From contig NZ_JARZHG010000033.1 in assembly GCF_029946505.1 (NCBI RefSeq), positions 62,001 to 126,000 of the forward strand: a stretch of 64,000 bases of DNA, written 5' to 3'. The notes under the pieces are model-generated. The model was not told the DNA's origin. It worked only from the letters and a program-made list of their open reading frames with translations, and did not search any database. Origin of the DNA: Polyangium sp. y55x31 (lineage in GTDB: Bacteria; Myxococcota_A; Polyangia; Polyangiales; Polyangiaceae). Below are positions 24,595-33,902 of the stretch, in pieces (position 1 is the stretch's first letter; every line of letters begins with the position of its first letter). Both the position numbers and the translations under genes were made by a program.

Positions 24595-25758
24595 TCACGT
24601 CCGGCTGCGACGGGGCGAAGCAGCTTGATTGCCCCCCTGTACCGGTTTCGATGCAATCGCCACGAACTGGCCGAGCGAAAAATCCACGCCGTTGATCCGG
24701 AGCTCGATCCGGTGCTCGCCCGGGTAATGGCGGCGCGTCGTCAAATCGACGAGTTTTACGCGACCCTCGATCCGCTCCCGCCCCGACGGCGAAAGCTCGA
24801 TCTTGCGCAGCTTGAAGACCTTGGGGCGGGGTTTTCCGGTCGCGCCGGGATAATGAATCACCGCGTCGACGACGAGCGTTTGCGGCGCGCCCGCGCGCGA
24901 GACGAGCTCGCAGGAATAGAGCGCCTCCTCGCCGAGCGGGACCTTTCGCGGCGTGACGCTCGCCCGTTCGAGCACGACCTCCGGCGCGGCCGAGGCGCCG
25001 AAAAACGCGAGCGCGCCGGGATGGCCGCGCTTGACGAGCCAGCGGAGCGCGTGCTGGACGATCCACTTGCGGCCCTGCCCCGCGCCCTCCATCCACCGGT
25101 GACACAAGGCGACGACCCGATCCGGATGATCCTTGGCGATGTCGTTGAGGTTGTTCGCCACGCTGTTGCGAACGTACGCCTCGGGATCGTCCTTCAGGAG
25201 CTCGAGCAGCTCGAGGACGGGCGTGGGGTCCTCGATGAACGCGGGCAAGCGCTCGGCCCAGGGCAAACGCGGGCGCGTGCCCTCGGACACGAGGCGGCGC
25301 ACGTGGGCGCTCGGATCGGTCGCCCAGGTCCGAAGCCGCGCGAGCGTGCGCGCAGGATCGCGGAGGAGGAAGGGCCGGATCGAGAACTCGGCCGTGAACA
25401 CCTGGGTGAGCGCGTGCTGGGCCCGCATCGAGGCCTCGAAGTGATCGAGGCCTCGCTCCGCCACGAAGGTCAGGTGCGGGAGGTAGAAGAAGCTCGACAT
25501 CGCGCCCTCGCCGCGGGACGCGGGCGTTTCGAGCGAGCGGAGGAGGATGTCCACGGCGCGCTCGAAGTCGGCCGGCAAGGCGCGCCCGAGCGCCGCGGCG
25601 ATGTGGCGGCCGCGCGCCTTGAGCTCCTTGTCGTCGAGCCCGGCCGACGCTTCGGCGATGAACGTTCGCGCTGGAAAGTCGGGCCAGGCGGCCTGGATCG
25701 AAGCGGCGATGCGGCGGACGAGGCGTTCGTCGAAGAAAATTTTCAGCGGCTCGGCCAT
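24595..25758 (-). CDS. DNA alkylation repair protein, AlkC/AlkD-like HEAT-repeat glycosylase
   Basis: 387 aa from the ATG at 25758 (MAEPLKIFFDE). The whole chain is HEAT-like helices. Signature stretches of the COG4335/AlkC group are present: HVRRLVSEGTRPRLPWAERL, TPVLELLELLKDDPEAYVRN and SVANNLNDIAKDHPD. A C-terminal Ig-like extension (about 270-370) carries KVFKLRKIEL and RRHYPGEHRIEL, as in AlkC proteins that have such a domain. Family members excise 3-methyladenine and related cationic lesions. Expected location is the cytoplasm or nucleoid. It is divergent from the large kinase gene with about 150 bp between. Confidence 0.85.
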   Translation of the reverse strand: MAEPLKIFFDERLVRRIAASIQAAWPDFPARTFIAEASAGLDDKELKARGRHIAAALGRALPADFERAVDILLRSLETPASRGEGAMSSFFYLPHLTFVAERGLDHFEASMRAQHALTQVFTAEFSIRPFLLRDPARTLARLRTWATDPSAHVRRLVSEGTRPRLPWAERLPAFIEDPTPVLELLELLKDDPEAYVRNSVANNLNDIAKDHPDRVVALCHRWMEGAGQGRKWIVQHALRWLVKRGHPGALAFFGASAAPEVVLERASVTPRKVPLGEEALYSCELVSRAGAPQTLVVDAVIHYPGATGKPRPKVFKLRKIELSPSGRERIEGRVKLVDLTTRRHYPGEHRIELRINGVDFSLGQFVAIASKPVQGGNQAASPRRSRT

Positions 25759-25908
25759 CGAGGCGCCCCGATGACACGTGGGAGCCCTGGCGGAAAGGGC
25801 CAAGGGCGCCCCGGGTAGAAAAAATGGTCCGCGGGGCGTGGCGGCGCCCCCCTTTTTGGTTCGGAAATCTACCCAGGCGCGCAGGACCTCGCGTAGCCTG
25901 TACGGTCA

Positions 25909-28900
25909 GTGGTCCCGGAGTTCAGTCAGGCGTCGGACCGGTTCCTCATCGAAGGTCGCGCGGGCAGCGGCGGCATGGGGGACATTTACAAGGCGACCGA
26001 CCAGCTCACGGGACAAGAGGTCGCGCTGAAGATCCTGCGCGACAGCGCGACGCCGCAGGAGCGCGTGCGGTTCATGCGCGAGATCGCGATTCTCGCGGAC
26101 CTGCGCCACCCGAACATCGTCCAGTACGTGACGCACGGAACGTGGAACGACGGGCGGCTGTTCTTCGCGATGGAATGGCTCGACGGCGAGGACCTCGGCC
26201 AGCGGCAGCGTCGCGCGCCGCTCGGCATGCGCGACGCGGTGGAGGTCGTCAGGCGCTCGGCCGCCGCGATGGCCGCGATCCACGCGCGAAACGTGGTTCA
26301 TCGCGACCTGAAGCTCTCGAACATCTTCCTCGTCCGCGGCAAGGGCACGGCCATCAAGCTGATCGATTTCGGCGTGGTGAAGCCGCCCGTGCCGGACGAG
26401 TACCAGACCGAGCGCGGGACGATCATCGGCACGCCGCATTTCATGGCCCCCGAGCAGGCCCGCGGCGAGCCGATCGACGAGCGCGCCGACGTGTACTCGC
26501 TCGGCGCCGTGCTGTTCCGCCTCGTCACGGGACGTAACGTCTTCGAGACGGAGCACGTGATCGCGCTGCTCGGTCGGCTCGTGCTGGAAGATCCGCCGAA
26601 CCCGCAGAGCATCCGCTTCGACGTGCCCGAAGCGCTCGCCGAGGTGATCCTGCGCTCGGTCGCGCGAAACCGCGAGGATCGCTTCGAAAACAGCGGCGAG
26701 CTCGCCCGCGCCCTCGCCCGCGTCGGCCAGCTCGGGAACGATCCGCCCGCGGCCGATCGCAGCAGCGCCTCGGCGATCCGCGCGGTCCCCGGCCAGAAGC
26801 CGATCACCATCACCGACGCCGGCGCGCCGCCCGTGCCCGCCTCGCGCCCCGGATCGGCCGAGCGTCGCGTGGTCGCCTCCGTGCTCTTCGATCTCGCCGG
26901 CGCGCGCCTCGGCGCGGACGTGCATCAGAAGCTGCGCGACGTGCTCGGGGACGACACGCGGCTCGAACCGCTGCTCGATCAGCAGATGGTGGCCGTGCTC
27001 GGCGTGGAGCACTCACGCGGGGACGAGGTGATGCGCGCCGCGCGCGCCGCGCTCGTGGTGACGCAGGCGCTGCCGACGGCGCGCGCCGCCGTGGCGATCG
27101 GCCTCGCGATCCGCGGTCGGGCGAACCTCGCGGGTCAGGCGCTCGAGCGCGCCGTGGGGCAGATCGAGCTCGCGAGCCCGGGCACGGTGCGCGTCGACTC
27201 GCACGCCGCGAGCGCGCTCGAAGGTCGGTTCGTCCTGCAGCCCGACGCGCGCGGAGGCGTGCTCCTGCGCGAGGACACGAGCGGGTTCGTCGCGCGCCAG
27301 CTCCTCGGCCGTCCCACGCCGACCGTGGGCCGCGAGAAGGAGATCGCGCTCCTGCAAGGCATTTACGGCGAGCTCCTGGAGGACGCGACGCCGCGCGGCG
27401 CGCTCGTCCTCGGCGCGGTGGGCATCGGCAAGAGCCGGGTGCGGAGCGAGCTCGTGCAGCGGCTCGAAGTGGCGCCGGTGCGCCCGGAGCTCTTGATCTG
27501 CCGCGGCGACTCACTCAGCCAGACGTCGAGCTTGTCCGCGCTCGGACGCGCGCTCCGGGCCGTGATGGGCCTGCAGGACGGCGAGGCGCCGGCCGAGCAG
27601 GTGCTGAAGGTGCGCAGGCACGTGGCCTCGCGCCTGCCGCCGGGACAACGCTTCGTCGCGGGCTTCCTGGGTGAGCTCGTCGGCGTGACGTTCCCGGATC
27701 ACGACGACGAACCGCTCCGGGCCGCGCGCGCGAGCGCCGAGCTCATGCAATCGCGGCTGCGCATGGCGCTCGAAGCGTATTTCCGCGCGGAGGCGGATCG
27801 CGCGCCGCAGGTGCTCGTGCTCGAAGACGTGCACTGGGCCGACGACACGACGCTCGAAATGGTCGACTGGCTGCTCGGCTGCGCGGACCTGCGCTTCGCG
27901 GTCTTCGCCTTCGGCCGCACCGAGCTCGCCACGCGGCTCCGCACGCTCTGGGATCGCCGCAACATCACGCGCGTCTGGCTCGCGCCGCTCTCGCCGCTCG
28001 CCGCCGATCGCCTGGTCTCGGCGGCGCTGCCGGGCATGGACGCGGCCACGCGGGCGAACCTCGTCAAGCGCGCCGACGGAAACGCGCTGTTCTTGGAGGA
28101 GCTCGTCCGCTGCGCGGCCGAGGGCCGCAACGAGCTGCCGCTCACGGTGCAGGCCGTGGTGCAGCTCCGGCTCGATCGTATGTCCTCCAAGGTTCGCGAG
28201 GTGCTCCGCGCGGCCTCGGTGTTCGGCCAGTCGTTCTGGACCGGCGGCGTGACCGCGCTCGTCGGCAGGAGCGTGGGCCTCGAGCTGTCCGAGCTCTACG
28301 CGGCGGAGATCGTGGCCCGCCAGCCGGAGTCGCGGATCGCGGGCGAGGACGAGTGGATCTTCCGGCAGGCGCTCGTGCGGGACGCCGCATACGAGGCGAT
28401 CCTCGACGAAGATCGCGCGGCGCTGCACCTCGCCGCGGGCAACTGGCTCGAATCCGTGGGCGACGTGGACGCGGGCCTCATCGCGCGGCACGCGGACGCG
28501 GGCGGCGCGCACGATCGTGCGGCGAGGCTCTACGCGCGGGCCACGAAGCAGGCCTACACGAACGGCGCGCAGCTCGAGACGGCGCTGGAGCTCGCGAACC
28601 GCGGGCTCGCGTGCGGCGCGGCCGGCGACGTGCGTGTCCAGCTCCTCGTCGCGCGGGCGCAGTTCTCGATCTTCATGGGCCGGCTGCTCGACGGCATCGC
28701 AGCGGCCGAGGAAGCCGCGCAGCTCGCCCGCGGCGGCTCGGACATGTGGGGCGAGGCGCAGCGGCTCGCCGCGGCCGCGCTCATCGAATCGGGCCGCGCC
28801 GCCGAGGGCGACGATCGCGCGGCCAAGGCCCTGACGCCGCCCTACGCGAACACGCTCTCACCGCCGATCCGCGCGAGCCTGCTCGCGGTGCGCGTCCGCG

Positions 28901-29817
28901 GCCTCGTCGATCGCCTGCAGCCCGGCGAGGCGATGCGCGTGGCGAACGACGCCGTCGAAGCGGCCCGCGCCTCCGGAGCGAGCGACGCGCTCGTGCGCGC
29001 TCTCGATGCCCGGCTCTTCGCGATCGCCCACATGAACGACCCCTCCGAGGTCGTCACCACGGGCGCCTCGTTGATCGAGGTCGCCGAGAGCATCAGCGAC
29101 ATCGCCTTCGCCACGCGCGGCCGCCTGAACGTGGGCTCTGCGCTGAACCACCTCGGCATGTTCGAGGAGGCGCAGTCGATGCTGGAGCGCGCGCTCTTCG
29201 ACGCCCGCGCCCGCCGCATGCGGATCCTCGAGGCCTTCGCGCTGCACAACCTCGGCATGAGCTACGCGCGCCTCGGCAACCTCGATCTCGGCATCGACCA
29301 CCAGCGCCAGGCCGCGCGTATCGCCGACGAGACGAACGCCGCGCGCCTGCGGGTGAACACGCGCATCTACGAGACGATCTTCCTCGTCTGGCGCGGCGCC
29401 CCGGGCGACCTCGCGACGGCGCTGAGCCTGGCCCGCTGGGCGATCGAGGAGACACGCGCGCAGCCGGCCCTGCAAGTCCTCGCGCTCTTCGCGCTCTCCC
29501 GCGTCCAGCTCGCCCGGCGCGCCGTCGACGCCGCGGTCGAGACCGCTCGCGACGCGAACGCGCGCCTCGCCTCGGCGCCCGTCGAGGAGTGGGAAGAGGG
29601 CATCCGCGTGACGCTGATCGAAGCCCTGCTCTCGGTGGGCGAAGACGACGAGGCGAACGCCGTCCTCGACGCCGCGTTCACCGCGCTCCAGGAGCGCGTC
29701 CGCACGATCCGCATGCCCCACCATCGCGAGGCGTTCGTGCGACGCAACGAAGAGGTCTATCGCATCGTCCAGTATGCCTACCACCGCCTGGGCCGGTATT
29801 TTCAGGCAGGCACCTGA
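25909..29817 (+). CDS. Ser/Thr protein kinase fused to AAA-type ATPase and TPR domain (PknK-like)
   Basis: 1302 aa with a GTG start at 25909; TAGCCT lies 9 nt upstream, suggesting a leaderless message. The kinase domain (about 11-280) has EGRAGSGGMGDIYKA, VALKIL with Lys41, HRDLK 131-135, DFG 153-155 and GTPHFMAPEQ, all active-type. Next is a cyclase-like or linker region, then a predicted STAND-type ATPase with Walker A GAVGIGKSR (about 503-511) and Walker B VLVLEDVHWAD (about 634-644), then TPR-like repeats to the end. This matches the predicted-ATPase kinases common in myxobacteria, which probably sense protein or small ligands through the TPR/ATPase and phosphorylate partners. There is no membrane helix, so it is cytoplasmic. 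Confidence 0.92.
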   Translation: MVPEFSQASDRFLIEGRAGSGGMGDIYKATDQLTGQEVALKILRDSATPQERVRFMREIAILADLRHPNIVQYVTHGTWNDGRLFFAMEWLDGEDLGQRQRRAPLGMRDAVEVVRRSAAAMAAIHARNVVHRDLKLSNIFLVRGKGTAIKLIDFGVVKPPVPDEYQTERGTIIGTPHFMAPEQARGEPIDERADVYSLGAVLFRLVTGRNVFETEHVIALLGRLVLEDPPNPQSIRFDVPEALAEVILRSVARNREDRFENSGELARALARVGQLGNDPPAADRSSASAIRAVPGQKPITITDAGAPPVPASRPGSAERRVVASVLFDLAGARLGADVHQKLRDVLGDDTRLEPLLDQQMVAVLGVEHSRGDEVMRAARAALVVTQALPTARAAVAIGLAIRGRANLAGQALERAVGQIELASPGTVRVDSHAASALEGRFVLQPDARGGVLLREDTSGFVARQLLGRPTPTVGREKEIALLQGIYGELLEDATPRGALVLGAVGIGKSRVRSELVQRLEVAPVRPELLICRGDSLSQTSSLSALGRALRAVMGLQDGEAPAEQVLKVRRHVASRLPPGQRFVAGFLGELVGVTFPDHDDEPLRAARASAELMQSRLRMALEAYFRAEADRAPQVLVLEDVHWADDTTLEMVDWLLGCADLRFAVFAFGRTELATRLRTLWDRRNITRVWLAPLSPLAADRLVSAALPGMDAATRANLVKRADGNALFLEELVRCAAEGRNELPLTVQAVVQLRLDRMSSKVREVLRAASVFGQSFWTGGVTALVGRSVGLELSELYAAEIVARQPESRIAGEDEWIFRQALVRDAAYEAILDEDRAALHLAAGNWLESVGDVDAGLIARHADAGGAHDRAARLYARATKQAYTNGAQLETALELANRGLACGAAGDVRVQLLVARAQFSIFMGRLLDGIAAAEEAAQLARGGSDMWGEAQRLAAAALIESGRAAEGDDRAAKALTPPYANTLSPPIRASLLAVRVRGLVDRLQPGEAMRVANDAVEAARASGASDALVRALDARLFAIAHMNDPSEVVTTGASLIEVAESISDIAFATRGRLNVGSALNHLGMFEEAQSMLERALFDARARRMRILEAFALHNLGMSYARLGNLDLGIDHQRQAARIADETNAARLRVNTRIYETIFLVWRGAPGDLATALSLARWAIEETRAQPALQVLALFALSRVQLARRAVDAAVETARDANARLASAPVEEWEEGIRVTLIEALLSVGEDDEANAVLDAAFTALQERVRTIRMPHHREAFVRRNEEVYRIVQYAYHRLGRYFQAGT

Positions 29818-29881
29818 TCCGCGCGCGACACGCTTCTGCGCTCGAACGCGGAAGGTTCGTTCGGTAGCACGCAAGAAAACG

Positions 29882-29910
29882 TTGCATCGACACGGCTTCG
29901 GGGTTAGTCC
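29882..29910 (+). promoter_or_regulatory. Putative promoter of the Skp/OmpH-like gene
   Basis: TTGCAT (29882-29887), a 17-nt spacer and TAGTCC (29905-29910) form a plausible sigma-70-type promoter. The -10 ends 9 nt before the ATG at 29920, so transcription would start close to the start codon. Confidence 0.4.
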
Positions 29911-29919
29911 CCCGGAGTG

Positions 29920-30612
29920 ATGCGTGCAGATCGTACTGGTTTCGTGAGTCCTCGGCGTTCGTCTTGGCTCGCGGGGTTGCGGGCCCCCGTGCTCGCGGCC
30001 GCCCTCGTCGCGGGTGTGGGCGGGTTCTTCGCGGCGGAGGAGACGGCCGCGGCGCAGTCGAAGATCGCCGTGATCGACGTGCGTCGCGCGATGCTGGAGA
30101 CCGAGGAGGGCTTGCGTGTCCAGGCGACGCTGAAGAAGCTCTTCGACAGCCGGCAGGTGGAGCTCGACGCCAAGCAGCAGAAGCTCCAGGCCGAGAAGGA
30201 AGCGCTGGAGAAGGACGCGCAGAACAAGAAGGTGCCGCAGGAGCAGCTCCAGCGGCGTTTCGAGACCCTGCAGAAGCAGGCCGCCGAGCTCCAGGCGATC
30301 GCGATGGAGTACCAGCGCGAAATGCAGCGCGAGGAGACGAAGGCGACGACGCCGATCTACCAGGGCATCATCGAGATCGTGAAACGGATCGCGGCCCAGG
30401 ACGGCTTCGAGATGATCCTGGAGAAGACGGCCGTCCCCTACGCGCGCGCCGACCTGGAGATCACGGATCGCGCCATCCAGATGTACAACAGCAGCCGTCC
30501 GGGCGGCGGCGCAGCCCCGGCCAAACCGGGCGCCACGACGCAGCCGGGCAAGCCCGCGTCCCCCGGGGCGCCTCCGCCGGCGGCCCCCGCGCCCGCGCCG
30601 AAGAAGAAGTAA
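29920..30612 (+). CDS. skp: Periplasmic chaperone, OmpH/Skp family
   Basis: 230 aa from the ATG at 29920; the GTG at 29917 is directly upstream and in frame. A signal peptide ends near EETAAAQS. The mature protein starts KIAVIDVRRAMLETEEGLRV, the classic OmpH opening, followed by a long coiled coil (about residues 70-145, Lys/Gln/Glu heptads) forming the tentacles, then a return strand (FEMILEKTAVPYARADLEIT). Skp holds unfolded outer-membrane proteins in the periplasm. The C-terminal 45 residues are a Pro/Ala/Lys-rich extension not present in E. coli Skp. No bamA or lpx genes lie beside it, unlike the usual context. A terminator follows at 30644. Confidence 0.88.
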   Translation: MRADRTGFVSPRRSSWLAGLRAPVLAAALVAGVGGFFAAEETAAAQSKIAVIDVRRAMLETEEGLRVQATLKKLFDSRQVELDAKQQKLQAEKEALEKDAQNKKVPQEQLQRRFETLQKQAAELQAIAMEYQREMQREETKATTPIYQGIIEIVKRIAAQDGFEMILEKTAVPYARADLEITDRAIQMYNSSRPGGGAAPAKPGATTQPGKPASPGAPPPAAPAPAPKKK

Positions 30613-30643
30613 GCGGCTCGCCCACGGGCGAAGTCGACATCAC

Positions 30644-30693
30644 GAAAGCCGGATCCGTGGCGCGAGGAGCGCCGGATCCGGCTTCGTTCTTTC
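30644..30693 (+). terminator. Intrinsic terminator after the Skp-like gene
   Basis: Arms AAGCCGGATCC and GGATCCGGCTT form an 11-bp perfect stem with a 17-nt loop, followed by the T-rich CGTTCTTTC. The matching A-rich flank on the left could let it serve the convergent gene too. Confidence 0.75.
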
Positions 30694-30704
30694 GAAACCG
30701 TCGA

Positions 30705-31880
30705 TCAGAGGGCGCGGCAGCAGAACGTGGTCGCGTTTTGCGGCGTGAGCGCGCCCGTCGGTTGTCCACCGCTGGAGACGGCGCAGCCGCCGCCGCTCGG
30801 GGGGTTCGTGATCGCGGCCTTGCGGCCGAGGATCGTGGCGAAGTTGTTCGGCAGGTTCGCGCACTGGCCCGCCGTGAGGCTCGCGAGCTCGGTGCTGCAG
30901 CCGGTGTCGCTGTAGACCTGGACCGTCGCGTCGCACGAGCTGCCTGTGGGCGAGCCGCAGGTGCACATGGTGCATTCGCGCGTGTCCGCGACGTCCTCGT
31001 AGAAGAGGTGCCGGTCGGAGTACTGCCCGTCGGGGCAGCTATTGTCGCCGCCCTTGAAGACGCAGATCCCGCCGAGGAACGGCAGCGGCGCCCTCGGCTG
31101 ACAAACCTCGCCCGCGCCGCAGCCGCCGCCCTTGGGCGTGTTCGTGCACGCCTTGCCGAGGAACGCCCAGCTCTCAGGCGGCAGGTTCGCCATGCCACCC
31201 GCAGCGTCGCAGCTCCCGCCCACGACCGTGGGCTTCGGCGCGCTCACGGACGGGTTGCAAGGGACGCCGCCGCAGACCTGATCGATCGCGTAGCCGGCCT
31301 GCGCAAAGCAGGCGCCCGTCCAGTTCGCGGGCGGGTTGAACGGGTTGCTCACGCCCGCGGCCTGTCCGCAGGGTTTGTCCGAGAGCGTGATCACGTCTGG
31401 CAAGTCGCAGCTCTGTCCCGTGGGCGAGCCGCACGAGCAGGGCGTGCAGGTGTGGGCCGCCGTGAGCAGCGTGTGGTTGCCCGTGTACGGCGTCGACGCG
31501 AACGCGGTCGGGCACGCGGGCTCCTGCGCCTCGGCGCCCTCGAAGAGCGCGGCGAACCCGTTCCAGCCGACGGGCGCGTCGGGCACGCAGGAAAACCCCG
31601 CCGTGCAATCGTCGTCCGCACAGTCGACGAGTGTATCGCCGTCGTCGTCGGTGCCGTTCAGGCAGTCCTCGACGCCGGGCATTCCGCCCTGCCCGCCCAT
31701 GCCGCCGCCGCCCTCGCCGCCTTGGCCCCCCTGCCCGCCCGAGGCGCCGCTGCCCGAAGGCTCGGGCTCGTCGAACGTGTAGGCCGGATAGAGGCACGCG
31801 GTCGGCATCACGACGACGCCGAGCCCCGCGACGACGAGCCACGAGGCCAGCCACACGGACGAACGTGTTCGACGCGCCAT
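30705..31880 (-). CDS. Cys-rich lipoprotein with MopE-like Asp-rich motif
   Basis: 391 aa with GGAGG before the ATG at 31880; the start overlaps the previous stop by one nucleotide (TGATG). The lipobox PTAC gives Cys29. A Gly-rich linker (about 42-68) is followed by CLNGTDDDGDTLVDCADDDC, a pattern resembling the putative metal-binding motif of myxobacterial MopE-type proteins. The rest has about 25 cysteines, with two copies of a CxCGSPTGxSC phrase (near 150 and 315), suggesting a duplicated disulfide-rich module. Probably surface-exposed. It is coupled to the upstream TPR/PEGA-like gene, so the products may work together in the envelope. Confidence 0.75.
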   Translation of the reverse strand: MARRTRSSVWLASWLVVAGLGVVVMPTACLYPAYTFDEPEPSGSGASGGQGGQGGEGGGGMGGQGGMPGVEDCLNGTDDDGDTLVDCADDDCTAGFSCVPDAPVGWNGFAALFEGAEAQEPACPTAFASTPYTGNHTLLTAAHTCTPCSCGSPTGQSCDLPDVITLSDKPCGQAAGVSNPFNPPANWTGACFAQAGYAIDQVCGGVPCNPSVSAPKPTVVGGSCDAAGGMANLPPESWAFLGKACTNTPKGGGCGAGEVCQPRAPLPFLGGICVFKGGDNSCPDGQYSDRHLFYEDVADTRECTMCTCGSPTGSSCDATVQVYSDTGCSTELASLTAGQCANLPNNFATILGRKAAITNPPSGGGCAVSSGGQPTGALTPQNATTFCCRAL

Positions 31881-32935
31881 CAGAACCTCCCCACGAGGCT
31901 CACGCCGCCGAGCGTCGCGCCGGGCGCAGCGCCGATGAACCGCGCGCCACGCTCGGTCTCCGCCGAGGCCGATTGCGCCGGCGCGGAAGACTTTTTCGAA
32001 CCGCTCGTCGCGAGCAGGATGACGCCCGTGATCAAGCTCGCGGCGCCGACGCCCACGGCCGCCTCGGCGATCCCCGTGAACAGCCGCCCTCGATCCGCGG
32101 TCTCTTTCGCCGACGGCGGGCACGACGTGTCGCCGCCGCAGAGATCCTCGAGGTCGTTGATCGTCGATTGTCGCGGGCCGAAGAAGAGCGCGAGCCCGGC
32201 GCCGATGCCCGCGACCCCGATGCCCGTGAGCACGATCCCCGGAATGCTCGGCCCGCTCGGCGGAGGCGGCGGGGGCGGCGGAGGCGGCGGAGGCGGCTTC
32301 TCGTTCTCCTGCGGGCCGTCCGACTTCGCGGGCTCGTCCTTGACCACGACCTCCACGGTCTTCTTGTCGCGCTCGGGGACGTTGATCGAGTCCTTCCAGA
32401 TCTCGCGGTTGCCGAGCTTCGCCACGATGTAGTGCGGTCCCGGATCGACGGGCATCTCCACGCCGACCTGCGTCGCGCCGAGCTCGGTGCCGTCGAGCTC
32501 GATGACGGCCGCCTCTGCGCCTTTGCCGCGCGCGATCGTGAGCTTCGGCAAACGCCCCTCGATGTCCGCGATCTTCGGCGTGGCCGCCGCCGCGACGTCC
32601 GCGGCCTTCTTGTCGCCCGCGGCCGCGCTCGCCGCGAGCCTGTAGTTCCCGAGCGCCGAGAGCAGCTTGCCGAGCTTCTCCTCGCACTCGGCGATGTTGA
32701 AGGCGACCTGCGGGGTCATCTTCACGGCGGCGACGGCCTTGAACTTCACGAGCGCGCCGGAGCAGTTGTTTGCGGCGCTCAGCGCGATTCCCTCGCGGAA
32801 GAGTGTGCGCGCCTTGTCGAGCTCCTCCTTCGTCTGCGCGGAGGCATCCCCCTGCGAGAAGAGCGCGATCGCCGCGGCACCGGCCATCATCGCCACGCGC
32901 GCCGCGCGACGCGCCCTTCGCTGAGACATGTTCAT
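31880..32935 (-). CDS. Exported TPR/PEGA-like protein with two C-terminal membrane segments
   Basis: 351 aa. An N-terminal signal peptide ends near GDASAQ. A TPR-like region (35-110) with FREGIALSAANNCSGALVKF is followed by a PEGA-like beta domain (about 130-200; ELDGTELGATQVGVEMPVDP), a run of 13 prolines, then two hydrophobic helices (about 233-252 and 290-315) separated by a loop with cysteines. The same architecture is found in the kinase-linked gene at 49969-51024, so the two are paralogues of a family widespread in Polyangiaceae. It may be a cell-envelope sensor. Stop overlaps the next start (TGATG). Confidence 0.75.
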   Translation of the reverse strand: MNMSQRRARRAARVAMMAGAAAIALFSQGDASAQTKEELDKARTLFREGIALSAANNCSGALVKFKAVAAVKMTPQVAFNIAECEEKLGKLLSALGNYRLAASAAAGDKKAADVAAAATPKIADIEGRLPKLTIARGKGAEAAVIELDGTELGATQVGVEMPVDPGPHYIVAKLGNREIWKDSINVPERDKKTVEVVVKDEPAKSDGPQENEKPPPPPPPPPPPPPSGPSIPGIVLTGIGVAGIGAGLALFFGPRQSTINDLEDLCGGDTSCPPSAKETADRGRLFTGIAEAAVGVGAASLITGVILLATSGSKKSSAPAQSASAETERGARFIGAAPGATLGGVSLVGRF

Positions 32936-33010
32936 CGAGCTCTGCTCCCGACGCCCGCGATCCCCTCGAGGCAGCGAGCGCTCTCGATTCTACCCGACCC
33001 CCGCGCGCGC

Positions 33011-33045
33011 CGGAACTCCCGCGCAGTGAAGGCGCGGGAGTTCCG
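33011..33045. terminator. Perfect 14-bp inverted repeat, possible terminator
   Basis: CGGAACTCCCGCGC and its exact complement flank a 7-nt loop between two leftward genes. There is no T-tract on either side, so it may be a factor-dependent or hairpin-only terminator, or a transcript-stabilising hairpin after the Thr-rich lipoprotein gene. Confidence 0.5.
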
Positions 33046-33056
33046 CAGGGCAAACA

Positions 33057-33788
33057 TCACTTCTTGGTCTTGCCGAGGTCGAGCTTGATGCGCGGCCGCC
33101 CCGTGGACGTCGTCGCCGACGCGGTCGCCGTCGCCGTCGCCGTCGCCGACGGGGTCGTCGTGGCCGTCGTCGTCGCCGTGGGCGTCGCGCTCGCCGTCGA
33201 CGTGGCGGTCGCCGTGGCCGTGGCCGTCGAGGTCGCCGTCGTCGTCGTCTTCACGGTCGTCGTGGGCGCCGTGAACTTCGGCCGCTCGCCGATCGGGATC
33301 CGGTCGTCGCCGAGGATGCACATCTTCGTCGTGTCGCTGGCCGTGAGCGTGTCGCAGATCTTGTAGCCCTCGGGGCACTCGGCGGGGCCCTGGCACGTGG
33401 CCGAGCAGAAGCCCGGATCGTTCGGCGCGTCGGCCTTCTTCAGGCAGAAGCCGTGATCACACTCCGTCGCGGCCGTACAGCTCGCGCCGACCTTGGACCC
33501 TTGAGCCTTGCTGCACTCCATCCCCGAGCCCGTGTCCTTGGCGCGACACACGAGCCCGTCGCCGCAGTCCCTGTCGTACGTGCAGCTCTTCGTGCAGATG
33601 CTCCCGGTGGCCGCGCACTGGAGCGACGCGCAGTCCGTGTCCTTCGTGCAGGCCACGCCGAACGCCTTCTTCTCGGGTTCCTCCTGCTTCAAGAGCCCGC
33701 AGCCAACGGCCCCGAGTCCGAGGAAGAGCGCGATCATCGCCCCGCCTCGCAGCGCCCCACCCACCTTCGCCCCACGGGTTTTGCTCAT
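33057..33788 (-). CDS. Cys-rich lipoprotein with Thr/Ala low-complexity tail
   Basis: 243 aa with GAGGAACC before the ATG at 33788. The lipobox AVGC gives Cys30. Residues 45-165 hold about 14 cysteines in repeated CTKDTDC / C-x-A-x-TECDHGFC patterns typical of myxobacterial Cys-rich secreted proteins. Residues about 185-228 are nearly all Thr, Ala, Ser and Pro, encoded by a hexanucleotide-like repeat on the minus strand, and are a probable flexible wall-spanning or glycosylated linker. The final RPRIKLDLGKTKK is basic. It is divergent from the glycogen phosphorylase gene. Confidence 0.75.
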   Translation of the reverse strand: MSKTRGAKVGGALRGGAMIALFLGLGAVGCGLLKQEEPEKKAFGVACTKDTDCASLQCAATGSICTKSCTYDRDCGDGLVCRAKDTGSGMECSKAQGSKVGASCTAATECDHGFCLKKADAPNDPGFCSATCQGPAECPEGYKICDTLTASDTTKMCILGDDRIPIGERPKFTAPTTTVKTTTTATSTATATATATSTASATPTATTTATTTPSATATATATASATTSTGRPRIKLDLGKTKK

Positions 33789-33887
33789 GGTTCCTCATCT
33801 GGCCGCGCGAGAGCACGGGCCTAGGTCCGTCTACCACAGCCCGGCCGCCGAGGGACAAGCTCCTGCGGCGCGGCTCGGCAGGTTCGC

Positions 33888-33893
33888 TATGAT
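33888..33893 (+). promoter_or_regulatory. -10-like TATGAT just upstream of glgP
   Basis: TATGAT ends 9 nt before the glgP ATG and there is no Shine-Dalgarno sequence. A start of transcription at the usual distance would fall on or next to the ATG, giving a leaderless mRNA. No good -35 is visible. Confidence 0.35.
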
Positions 33894-33902
33894 GCACGCC
33901 CC

